Source of the DNA: CAYGXH01 sp964354485
Lineage (GTDB): Bacteria > Bacteroidota > Ignavibacteria > UBA10030 > SZUA-254
Length of the DNA stretch: 11,754 bases
Assembly: GCA_964354485.1 (NCBI GenBank)
Contig: CAYGZY010000235.1
Coordinates: 1 to 11,754, forward strand
Reading direction: 5' to 3'
Positions 1-8,300 of this stretch are shown piece after piece (the first letter of the stretch is position 1; every line of letters starts with the position of its first letter). Under the pieces are notes generated by a model. It had not been told where the DNA came from. It did not search any database and saw only the letters and a list, made by a program, of their open reading frames with translations. Made by a program: the position numbers and the translations under genes.

Positions 1-447
1 GGTATTGAACAGACATTCCTTATCAGTTACTCTGTAATCCGTGAGAGCTGTATTGAACATGCAGAAGCCGTCGTGATGCTTTGTAGTAAATACGACATAT
101 TTCATCCCCGCATCTTTTGCAGCTTTTGACCATTTCGCAGGATCAAATTTAGTGGGATTGAAAGTATTTTTAAGTCCCTCATATTCCTTTTTATATTTTT
201 CATAATCATCGATCCGACGGACGCACCACCCTTCGTCTTCGGAGCAGATCGACCAGGATTCGACTACACCCCACTGACTGTAGGGTCCCCAGTGCATGAG
301 AAGTCCGAATTTCAGATCCTGCCACTCGTTAAGTTTTTGAAGAACGAGCGGATCTGTCTCCGGAACATATTTTCCACCGTGCTCCTGAGCGATTGCCGGA
401 AAGCATATTATTAAAATTACTGCGAATAATAATACGATCTTCTTCAT
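1..447 (-). CDS. GH29 alpha-L-fucosidase, N-terminal part (3' end beyond window)
   Basis: The 149 visible codons start at ATG 447..445 and stay open to the window edge. Residues 1-20 form a signal peptide (basic start, long hydrophobic core, AIA|Q cleavage), so export is expected. The mature part shows the start of a GH29 barrel: WQDLKFGLLMHWGPYSQWG at about 42-60, with the conserved HWG at 52-54, and KYVVFTTKHHDGFCMF at about 116-131, with the KHHDGF fucose-binding histidines. The family hydrolyses terminal alpha-L-fucose by a retaining mechanism; the Asp nucleophile and acid/base would lie beyond the edge and cannot be checked. The gene starts 15 nt after the GH35 stop with an AAGGA site 9 nt upstream, so it is the fifth visible gene of the operon. 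Linkage preference, GH29 subfamily, and whether it carries the accessory tail of its neighbours cannot be told. Confidence 0.93.
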   Translation of the reverse strand, partial: MKKIVLLFAVILIICFPAIAQEHGGKYVPETDPLVLQKLNEWQDLKFGLLMHWGPYSQWGVVESWSICSEDEGWCVRRIDDYEKYKKEYEGLKNTFNPTKFDPAKWSKAAKDAGMKYVVFTTKHHDGFCMFNTALTDYRVTDKECLFNT

Positions 448-456
448 TTGAATATT

Positions 457-461
457 TCCTT
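457..461 (-). promoter_or_regulatory. Ribosome binding site of the GH29 gene
   Basis: AAGGA on the minus strand ends 9 nt before ATG 447..445. It lies in the 15-nt gap after the GH35 stop codon (465..463). It supports the chosen start and translation as part of the same transcript. Confidence 0.6.
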
Positions 462-462
462 A

Positions 463-3009
463 TTAGTGGACAGCGATCTCATCTACAAACAGCCATGCCT
501 TCCCGCCTGCGCCTGGATGCCAGTCGGGGCATATACCGATGTTCTTTGCAATGATCTTTATGAATCGGGCGGTTGTTTCCGGACATTCAACTGTAAAGTT
601 TTTAACGATAATATTTTTCCTGTCAGCCATTTCAGTATTGTGAGTTATCTCGGGAAGGGATTTATAATCCGTACCATCCATCGACAGGAAGTACTGAATC
701 TCCTTCGGAAGAAAAATCCAGGAGCCGATATTTTGAAGGAAATTGGTTCCGATGCTTTTTACTGTAATCTCGGATTCCATGTCAATAACCGCTTCCAGGT
801 CAGCTCCTTCATACCCCTGCCAGCAGCCATCACGGTGATTTGTACTCCCCATGATTCCATCAACCAGTGCATATTTTCCACCTGCCTCATACTTTGGACT
901 ACATGGATTTTTTATGATAACATCTTTTCCAAAAGATTTTGTGGGCATAATGCTGAGAGACGAAGAAATTTCACCCCATGAACCTCTTTGAAAACCACGG
1001 GCAGAAATGTGAGTGATTTTATCGATGAAGAGTGTTTGAGTAAACCGTTTGTTGAATCTCGTCGATTCTATGCCGCCGAGATAATAATAAATCTCAGTTG
1101 GGAAAGGGTCATCGCAAAACATATCGACTGCGCAAGCTTTCTTATCAGGATCATATTTCGCCTTAATATTTACAACCTTTGTGTTAAGTTGATCGAGGAT
1201 TGGTTCCTTCAATGACTTTATCTGATCCTGCTTAACATCGTTCTGCATCTCGAAAATGATGATCTCATTTTCCCCCTTCTTCAGCCGGCAGCCCGGAAGA
1301 TACAGAGTTTGCTGCGGACCAACATTCCAGTATCTTCCCAGGTGATGACCATTAACGAACACAATTCCTTTTCCCCATTCACGCATATCGAGAAAAGTAT
1401 CGCCAGTTTTATCAAGCGTAAATATACCCTTATAAAAAACCGGCGAGCCTTCAGAATATTTATCTTTGTATTTATCAAGATCCGGCTGTTTTTCGAAAGG
1501 CATGCGATACATTTTCCAGTTGTCTGATATTTCCTTACCGTTTATTGTTACAGGACTGATAATTCCTTTTGTATTGCGGACAATTTCTGCTCCGTAGTTA
1601 ATCCGACCCATGTTTTCCACAAATATTTCCAGCAGACCATTTTCGGGGATATTAACACTGCAGAAATATTTTTTATAGTAACGGTTCAGAGCGCCAATTT
1701 TTTTACCGTTTACAAAGACAAGCGCGTAATCACGGAGTCCGTCAATTTTTAATTCACCGATAACAGTATCCTCAAAACGCCGGCTGTACATTACAAAACC
1801 GTATCCCTGGTTAAGTTCTTCAAATGTCAGCGGGCGATCGGCCTCAGCAGGTTCAATATCTTTCTGAATATCGGAAAGGTTTACTGCTTTGGTTAATCTG
1901 ATATCCGGTATTTCAATAACCGGGATACGCTCGGGTACTGCGGGAATCTCATACGAAACGTACCGCTTAATCGTCTCACGAATAAGCATAAACTTCGGCG
2001 TTGCCCATCCTGCCTCGCTCAGAGGTGCATTATAATCGTAGGAGGTGATGTCTGGTTGGATATCGTGTTCTCCGTTATAATTTGCGCCGGACGTGTACCC
2101 AAAATTTGTCCCGCCGTGAAACATGTAAAAATTAAACGAAACGCCGCCCTTCAGATATTTTTCCATTTGCTGAACCACATCTTCCTTAGCGACTTTTTCG
2201 AACGATTCCGCCCAGTGATCCAGCCAGCCAGGATAAAATTCGGCGACCATATACGGACCCTTTCCACCGTTGTAGCGGTTGATCCGCGCGCGAAGCGTAT
2301 CAACATCGTCTTCACCGTTTGCCGTTGGTAGAACACCCGGGACATGACCGCCTTCAAACAGCCAGTCACCGTCGGAGGTAAAGAACGGGACATCGAAACC
2401 CGCATCCTGCAGCTGTTGTTTTAGTGCGAGCTTATACTGCATATCGTTACCATAAGAACCGTATTCATTTTCGATCTGAACCATGATAATCGGTCCGCCA
2501 TGCGTTATTTGCAAATCCTTAAGTTGTCCTGCAAGGGCATTAATATATTCTCTTGTAGAATTCAAGAATGCCGGATTAAAACTGCGAACCACTAATCCTT
2601 CCTGTTTTTGCAGGAACCATGGATAACCTCCAAACTCCCATTCGGCGCACGCATACGGACCCGGACGGATAATCACCCACAGACCTTCTTCCTGAGCAAT
2701 CTTAATAAATTGAGCTATATCTCTACTATCTGACCTAAAATCCCACACACCCGGTTGTACTTCATGATAATTCCAGAAAACGTATGTCGCGATCGTATTC
2801 AATCCCATCGCACGCGCCATCTGAAGCCGATGCCGCCAATATTCTTTAGGAATACGCGCAAAATGTATCTCTCCGCTGATGATGCGGATCGCTTTCCCGT
2901 CAAGCAGAAATTCATTATCAGCAATCGCGAACGTGTGGTTAGGTGTCTGAGAAAATAACGTAGCAACATATAGAAATAAAAAACAAATCATCAAAATGAT
3001 GCGCATCAT
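463..3009 (-). CDS. GH35 beta-galactosidase with C-terminal discoidin-like module
   Basis: This 848-residue exported protein should remove terminal beta-D-galactose. Residues 1-20 are a signal peptide (FS|Q). The GH35 barrel covers about 28-350: SGEIHFARIP (45-54), the signature GGPIIMVQIENEYG (171-184) with acid/base Glu182, and VAEFYPGW (255-262) with nucleophile Glu257. HGGTNFG follows at 298-304. Galactose-binding-like beta domains follow (about 395-600), with the family-typical FVNGHHLGRYWNVGPQQTLYLP at about 551-572. Residues 612-697 look like a degenerate chitobiase-C-type domain, and 698-848 are the F5/8 type C-like tail shared with the GH38 and GH31 proteins. The tail makes it longer than a minimal GH35. 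The start overlaps the upstream stop in an ATGA, with AAGGA 7 nt before it; a second ATG follows immediately and could also be used. Family assignment is very secure. The natural substrate is not; beta-galactosyl ends of glycoproteins or hemicellulose are possible. Confidence 0.96.
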   Translation of the reverse strand: MMRIILMICFLFLYVATLFSQTPNHTFAIADNEFLLDGKAIRIISGEIHFARIPKEYWRHRLQMARAMGLNTIATYVFWNYHEVQPGVWDFRSDSRDIAQFIKIAQEEGLWVIIRPGPYACAEWEFGGYPWFLQKQEGLVVRSFNPAFLNSTREYINALAGQLKDLQITHGGPIIMVQIENEYGSYGNDMQYKLALKQQLQDAGFDVPFFTSDGDWLFEGGHVPGVLPTANGEDDVDTLRARINRYNGGKGPYMVAEFYPGWLDHWAESFEKVAKEDVVQQMEKYLKGGVSFNFYMFHGGTNFGYTSGANYNGEHDIQPDITSYDYNAPLSEAGWATPKFMLIRETIKRYVSYEIPAVPERIPVIEIPDIRLTKAVNLSDIQKDIEPAEADRPLTFEELNQGYGFVMYSRRFEDTVIGELKIDGLRDYALVFVNGKKIGALNRYYKKYFCSVNIPENGLLEIFVENMGRINYGAEIVRNTKGIISPVTINGKEISDNWKMYRMPFEKQPDLDKYKDKYSEGSPVFYKGIFTLDKTGDTFLDMREWGKGIVFVNGHHLGRYWNVGPQQTLYLPGCRLKKGENEIIIFEMQNDVKQDQIKSLKEPILDQLNTKVVNIKAKYDPDKKACAVDMFCDDPFPTEIYYYLGGIESTRFNKRFTQTLFIDKITHISARGFQRGSWGEISSSLSIMPTKSFGKDVIIKNPCSPKYEAGGKYALVDGIMGSTNHRDGCWQGYEGADLEAVIDMESEITVKSIGTNFLQNIGSWIFLPKEIQYFLSMDGTDYKSLPEITHNTEMADRKNIIVKNFTVECPETTARFIKIIAKNIGICPDWHPGAGGKAWLFVDEIAVH
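466..918 (-). other. F5/8 type C-like tail of the GH35 protein
   Basis: This encodes residues 698-848. Landmarks in order are KYALVDGIMGS, CWQGYEGADLEAVIDM, FLQNIGSWIFLP and NIGICPDWHPGAGGKAW, ending FVDEIAVH. The ordered blocks match the tails of the GH38 and GH31 proteins. Discoidin-fold domains of this kind on bacterial glycosidases usually bind carbohydrate; that role is inferred here. The domain just upstream (residues 612-697) lacks the YYTLDGSxPT motif of the other two chitobiase-like domains and only keeps an IYYYLGG remnant. Confidence 0.85.
481..513 (-). repeat. 33-bp near-identical segment, copy A (in GH35 tail)
   Basis: These 33 bases match 8744..8776 at 30 of 33 positions. Both copies encode the GAGGKAWLFVD end of the shared module in the same frame, and all three differences fall at third codon positions. 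The equivalent stretch of the GH31 gene (from about 5401) is clearly more diverged, so this marks a close relation between the GH35 and GH38 tails. Confidence 0.75.
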
Positions 3010-5381
3010 TTTTCTATCCTTTCGGGTGTGCCGATGGTTTTGAATTGAACAATAACGGAAGAAGGGACGTCACCCGAATATTCACAAGAAAATTCAATCC
3101 GATGTGTTCCGCCTTTTATATCAGGAATACTTCGCGAGCATTGTACGGTTTTAATCTGTAATCCTTTCCGATCATACACGCGTGTTTCAGGGTATCCCTC
3201 GCAGAGTAAGGACTCATTCGCTTTAAGTTCGGTCGGAAAAACAAACGAAGTTAATTTATCGATAGTAAATTTCGGATTTTTAACAATGCCGCTGTCGCCC
3301 AGAACCCGCAATATGAATTGTAGTGGTTGTTCTTTGTCCGGATTAATAAATTCCCACGTTGCGACGCTTTCGTTAATAGTCCTCCAGCTGAATTCTTCTG
3401 ATTTATGGAACGGAAACAGGTTCCACTCACCACCATCTACCTTTTCGAGGTGATACTCGGTCTTTGGATATTTCATACGTTTTTTCTGTTCTTCTGAGAA
3501 AGATCCAGACCTGCGAGCCGATTCCCATTCACGAATGGCGTCAAGAATAACTCCTGTCTGTGGATTTTCCCGAAGCGCTTCGAGATTCGTCGCAAGTGCA
3601 AATCCGGCATTATAACCGGCCCCTCTGGCGAGCATCCATTCAATATCCGTAAGTGTCGTTGTCGTTTTCAGGAGATACCACCCTAACATATTAGGTAAAT
3701 AATTTCTGTCGAAGAGTTCCTGATTTTTTATTCGATACTCCTGCATACTCTCACGAAAACCCTCGTACCACGGTTCTCCCCAATTGCAGTAAGTGTTGAT
3801 ATGCCAGTAGAAATGCTTGGAGTTGCTTGTACCGTTTATTACCGTATGATTCACTTTATCATAAAAATTCTTTGCAAACAGCTCTATACCGTAATCACCC
3901 TCTCCCGACGCCGCACACCCTTCATGTCCGTCGAAGTCCATCTGACTCACACCACTTTTATTGAAGAATTCAGCCATATTTCCAGCAATTTCTCTCTGCA
4001 TGTCGATATTGGGGAAAAAAACACCATAAGGATGGTCGAGCAGTTTTTTAACGGCACTATTCTTGACGTGACGGGAGATACGAGTACCAAAAGCGCCACG
4101 CTCGCATTCAAGCAGTTTCCACGGGGGCGTTGCTGTAACACTTTTGTACCGAATCAGTTCCTCATCGATCATAACTGTATGGAGCCAATTTGCTTTCTCG
4201 TTGGTGAAATATTCAGGTGAAGCGACCGGGATAGTTCTGAGTGTTTCACTGATTTCTTCATTCAGATAACTGCTCCCTGTTGCTGCAAGCCGTTTGTCCG
4301 GAACCGGCGTAATATATGGATCATGCGTTTGGATAAAATTTGTGAGTGTATGCGCACCGAGTCGGAGACCTAACGCTTTTGCCTTCTCAACACATTTCCG
4401 CAATCCGACCATGCCGCTCGGGAAGAACTTGCGGCTAACTTCATAGTGGCCCCAGCTCTCGAAGGGTTCCATATGGTAAAGAGTCATAAGGTTTGCACGT
4501 TTCGTATATTCAAGAAGTTCATCAATATCATTCTCTGAATAATCGGCTATCAGGTATGATCGGCCTCGTTCGGGCGAAACCTTTGCCCAGATCCCATCGA
4601 TCATTGGATGCGGCAAACTTTCTGCAAGCTCAATTTCTCCGATTGTCTTGAGAACATTTTTTTCCTCACAACCGAAGAGGGCAATCTTCGAACCGATGAC
4701 CGTCGATGTTTCCATCGGAGGTACCGGCATGTCGGGGAATTGCCCATCCCACACGTCGACGGTACGGAGCTTATTTCTATTAATACTGTATGCCTGCAGA
4801 ACACTTCCCCATTCCGTCCGTTCGGCTGCGCGCCCCCTGCTTCCGTCATATCCGTCTTCACTCAGCGGATATCCACCAATTGTTCCTACGTTTAGAGCTT
4901 GTATCCCGAATGCGAACTTATCGTCTCGGACAACACCAATAATTTCTCCTACAATCTCACCAATCTTCGATGGGAACGGTCCCCAGATAAGTATGTCCAC
5001 TTTATCGATTGGTCGCACATCAATTACTTCAAAGGAAAAATGGGTATTCTTCTTTTTCACTTCGATTTTGACGTTGATGCTATCCTCATCGTACCAGAGA
5101 TCGATAGTGCCCGAGTCCGGCTGGTAGGAAAGCATGTCCGGATATTGTATCCCGCCTCCAATTTTAAGTCTCACAAATGGTGCAGGCTGACTCTGTTCAA
5201 AGAATTCGCGATCATGGAGACGATCGTAGAGCGATGAAATCCGGCCATTTTTTTCAAACGAGATACTCCATGTATCGGCGGTAAACGTTATCTGACTTAA
5301 ACTGCAGAAAGGATAGATCAGAAGCGAAAAACAAATCAGAATAATTGACTTCATTTTAATGCCGTGCGTTGTGGAATCCAT
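3006..5381 (-). CDS. Secreted protein of unrecognised family, probable TIM-barrel glycoside hydrolase
   Basis: I cannot place this 791-residue protein in a named family. Residues 10-30 are a signal peptide (LS|Q). About 31-260 look all-beta, like the substrate-side sandwich of many glycosidases. About 270-600 read as a TIM barrel: RSYLIAD, LMTLYHMEPFESWG, LRLGAHTLTNFI and then VSQMDFDGHEG, with Asp482 and Asp484 at a strand end where clan-D-like enzymes keep their nucleophile. Residues about 396-450 are an insert containing DEELIRY and CERGAFGT. The last 180 residues are again beta-rich. It lacks the tail module of its neighbours. The ORF opens at 5381, 1 nt after the GH31 stop; ATG 5354 would give a more typical signal peptide (MKSIILICFSLL...) and a 28-nt gap. 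Neither start has a strong ribosome site. It lies between GH31 and GH35 genes, so a role on the same glycan is likely. Catalytic function is inference. Confidence 0.88.
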   Translation of the reverse strand: MDSTTHGIKMKSIILICFSLLIYPFCSLSQITFTADTWSISFEKNGRISSLYDRLHDREFFEQSQPAPFVRLKIGGGIQYPDMLSYQPDSGTIDLWYDEDSINVKIEVKKKNTHFSFEVIDVRPIDKVDILIWGPFPSKIGEIVGEIIGVVRDDKFAFGIQALNVGTIGGYPLSEDGYDGSRGRAAERTEWGSVLQAYSINRNKLRTVDVWDGQFPDMPVPPMETSTVIGSKIALFGCEEKNVLKTIGEIELAESLPHPMIDGIWAKVSPERGRSYLIADYSENDIDELLEYTKRANLMTLYHMEPFESWGHYEVSRKFFPSGMVGLRKCVEKAKALGLRLGAHTLTNFIQTHDPYITPVPDKRLAATGSSYLNEEISETLRTIPVASPEYFTNEKANWLHTVMIDEELIRYKSVTATPPWKLLECERGAFGTRISRHVKNSAVKKLLDHPYGVFFPNIDMQREIAGNMAEFFNKSGVSQMDFDGHEGCAASGEGDYGIELFAKNFYDKVNHTVINGTSNSKHFYWHINTYCNWGEPWYEGFRESMQEYRIKNQELFDRNYLPNMLGWYLLKTTTTLTDIEWMLARGAGYNAGFALATNLEALRENPQTGVILDAIREWESARRSGSFSEEQKKRMKYPKTEYHLEKVDGGEWNLFPFHKSEEFSWRTINESVATWEFINPDKEQPLQFILRVLGDSGIVKNPKFTIDKLTSFVFPTELKANESLLCEGYPETRVYDRKGLQIKTVQCSRSIPDIKGGTHRIEFSCEYSGDVPSSVIVQFKTIGTPERIEK
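3017..3021 (-). promoter_or_regulatory. Ribosome binding site of the GH35 gene, inside the upstream gene
   Basis: AAGGA ends 7 nt before ATG 3009..3007 and lies within the last codons of the preceding gene. The two genes overlap by 4 nt (ATGA), the usual arrangement for translational coupling. Confidence 0.65.
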
Positions 5382-5382
5382 T

Positions 5383-8300
5383 TCACTCTATTATTATTTC
5401 ATCAGAAAAAATCCATGCTTTTCCTCCGGCACCTCTGTGCCATGGCGGGCAGGTTCCGATGTTTCTGGCCGTGATCCGGATATGGGTAACATTATCGGCA
5501 TTGAAAGATCCGGTAACCGATTTTACTTTACTCTCGCCGGATTGAGATTCTGCCTCCGCCTTCATATCCAGCTCAAATACTGAGTGGAATTCGCCATTGC
5601 CGGATGAAACTTCAAATTGAACACGGGTAGGCAGGAAAATCCATACATCCTGTGACTGAAGGAACCGTGCGGTGATTGACGAGAGTGATCTGGGCTTAAC
5701 CAGCCGTACACTCGCAACCATATCCGCCTGCTGGAAACCCACCCAATCCGAACGGTAGTCCTCAGGCACACCGAACCTTCCGTTGACAAGTGCGAGGTTA
5801 CCGCCGCCGGTGTACCGGTCGCTATAAGGGTATGTGAATTCCACCGTATCGGCATAGACAAACTGGAAGAACTCCATCGATTTGAAACTCTGCAGATATC
5901 CCGGTCTGAACGCACGAGCTGATATCTGAACGGTCCGTGCGACATCGAACGGCCCGTTATACTGTATCGATTGTTCAGTCGGAGAAGAACCGTCAAGTGT
6001 GTAATATACCGTGGCAGACGGATCAGGGGATGTAATTTGCACCCGTACGGTATGATCCGCGGCTGGTTTTTCAAGCGTGATTACCGGCGCCGGAAGAATC
6101 CTGGAAATTTCGGGCATCTGGTGAAGGATGTTTTCAAGGACTGTAATATCTCCGCGCGGTATGTCCATGACCTGGCTGAGCATTTCCATATAGGAGAGGT
6201 CGAACTCTTTCAGATATTCCAGTGTCTTCTCCGGTACATATGAAATTCTTGCCGGGAGACTCCCGGCGCTGAGGGCAAGAGACGGCGCGTTGGCAATCGG
6301 ATCACGCCTGTTATTTTCATCTTTAATCATCTCCATGATTTTCGGCAGTCGGTTAAAAAATCCGATCTTGCCATTGAGAAGGTCTGCAGATTGCATCTGT
6401 TCCTCAGACCAATGGATCGCGAGTTCAACGGACATCCCGCACGGTTGTCGGGGTATCAGAACGTGTGTGGTCAGACGATTACCCTCGTACCACCAATTGT
6501 CGTACTTCGGTTCCTTGCTGAACCGGTATTCTTTGTCGTTCACCTTCACTGCTATCGGAGGATAACTCGACGGAAAACACACCTCGTATGCCCTGCTCTC
6601 TGGCATGGCTCGATATTTTCCGCTGCGTGGATGAATTACAACTTTCACTTCTCCTTGTTCATTTGCCTTTTTTGTCACTTTTGTTTTTGCAAATTGATTT
6701 CCCTTGTATTCTGACGTCGTGCCGTCATCTTCATAGATTTCGGTTTCACCGTCTCCGCCCGGCATGACCGTCAAAAGGAGGGTGTCTATCTGCTGCTGGA
6801 GATTCGTTCTCTTGGGATACATTGGTACGATGGAGCCTCCCTTTACATAGACCGGGATTTCCTGAAGGGAAAATTTCCGCTCGATGACCTTACCGCCCTT
6901 AGTCAATGAACCGCTGAAGTACTCATACCAATCACCGGTCGGGAGCCAGATCCTTTTTGTAGCAAGGCCGGTTATTTCCGATACCTTCTCCGTAACCGGA
7001 GCAACGAGCATATCATCACCGTACATGTACTGATCCTTAAAAAGATATGCATCCTCATTTTCAGGATAGTCATAGTACATCGGCCTGCACAGCGAAATAC
7101 CGGTTTCATAAGCCTTGCGGGAAGCAGTGTAGATGTAGGGTATGAGCGCATACCGGAGATGGATTGCATCCCTCATGAGCTCAAAGTAGTTTCCGTGTTT
7201 CCAGATGCGTCTCTCAATTTCCGCGGATTTTGTCGCATGGGTACGCAGGATAGGGCTGAAAACACCATATTGCAGCCATCTAAGGAATAATTCAGATATA
7301 GGCTCCCCGCCCATATGTCCGCCTATGTCATGGCTCCAGTATCCATACCCAACATTGCTTGCAGTTGCCGTGAAATATGGCTGGTATGAGAGCGATTCCC
7401 ATGTAATATAAGTATCACCCGAAAATCCGATCTGGTACCGATGATTGCCCAATCCTCCCCACCGGTGGAAAAGAAGAGGTCGTTTCTCGCCCTGGCGCTC
7501 CATATTTGTGAAGAATGCATAATTGAGCCACCATGTGTTACTGAGACCTTTCATATTCTTATTTTCGAGCCACGCCTGCCAGTCGAGCCACCAGAAATCG
7601 ATTCCCTGCTTTTCAAAGGGTCGGAGCAGGACATTGAAATACGTCTCCGCCCACTTTTTCTCTTCTATTGCGAAAGGAATGTACGGTTTCCCTGTTGTGT
7701 CAAATCCATATGCGCGCGCAAACTCAGTATATCGTTCTTCCATCGGTGCAATTCCAGAGGCGGGATGGAGGTTGAGAGCTGTTTTCAGGTTTTGAGTATC
7801 CGTCCACTTAATAAATTTTTCAGGATCAGGGAACAGAGAGCGGTTCCACGTGTAACCGGTCCATCCGACCGATTGTCCGAACGGATCACGACGGGTGTTC
7901 CATGAGCTTAATCCGTATGTCTCATGCCAGTCCATGTCGATGACAAGAACATCAATGGGAACATCATAGCTCCTCATTTCGTTTACAAGCCGTCTTAATT
8001 CATCGTCGGAATACGTCCAGTAGCGTGACCACCAGTAACCGAAGGCAAATTGCGGGGGCATTGGAATATTTCCGGCGATACGGGTAAAATCATAGAGAGC
8101 TTTTTTATACTGGTGCCCATATCCAAAGAAATACCAATCGATCCGCTCTCCGGGAGGTCTAGCGATCACCCAATTCCAATTCGAGCTATCGAAAAGCAGT
8201 GTCTGAGAATCGTCAACGAGCGACCACCCGGCTCGGGAGATGATGCCCTGTTCAAGTTTAACATCTTTTTCACCGTTAGTACCGTCGAGAGTTCTTGTAG

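Noticed and set aside
1..447. Lipoprotein signal in GH29 (LIIC near residue 15) and in the unknown protein (YPFC)
   Set aside because: The residue before Cys is Ile or Phe rather than Gly, Ala or Ser, and a normal signal peptidase I site before Gln follows in both.
448..462. Possible terminator or promoter between GH35 and GH29
   Set aside because: The gap is only 15 nt and holds a ribosome site; there is no inverted repeat with a T-run. The other junctions are equally short.
463..918. Tail module as a type IX secretion C-terminal domain
   Set aside because: The conserved blocks match a discoidin-like domain and the ending DEI.V lacks the usual features of a type IX sorting domain.
448..981. 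Plus-strand ORF of 177 codons, and a similar plus-strand ORF at 8678..8923
   Set aside because: Both lie antisense to the conserved tails of GH35 and GH38. Their partial similarity (YKQP...PA.A) comes from the shared module read backwards. The translations look non-protein-like and there is no independent ribosome site.
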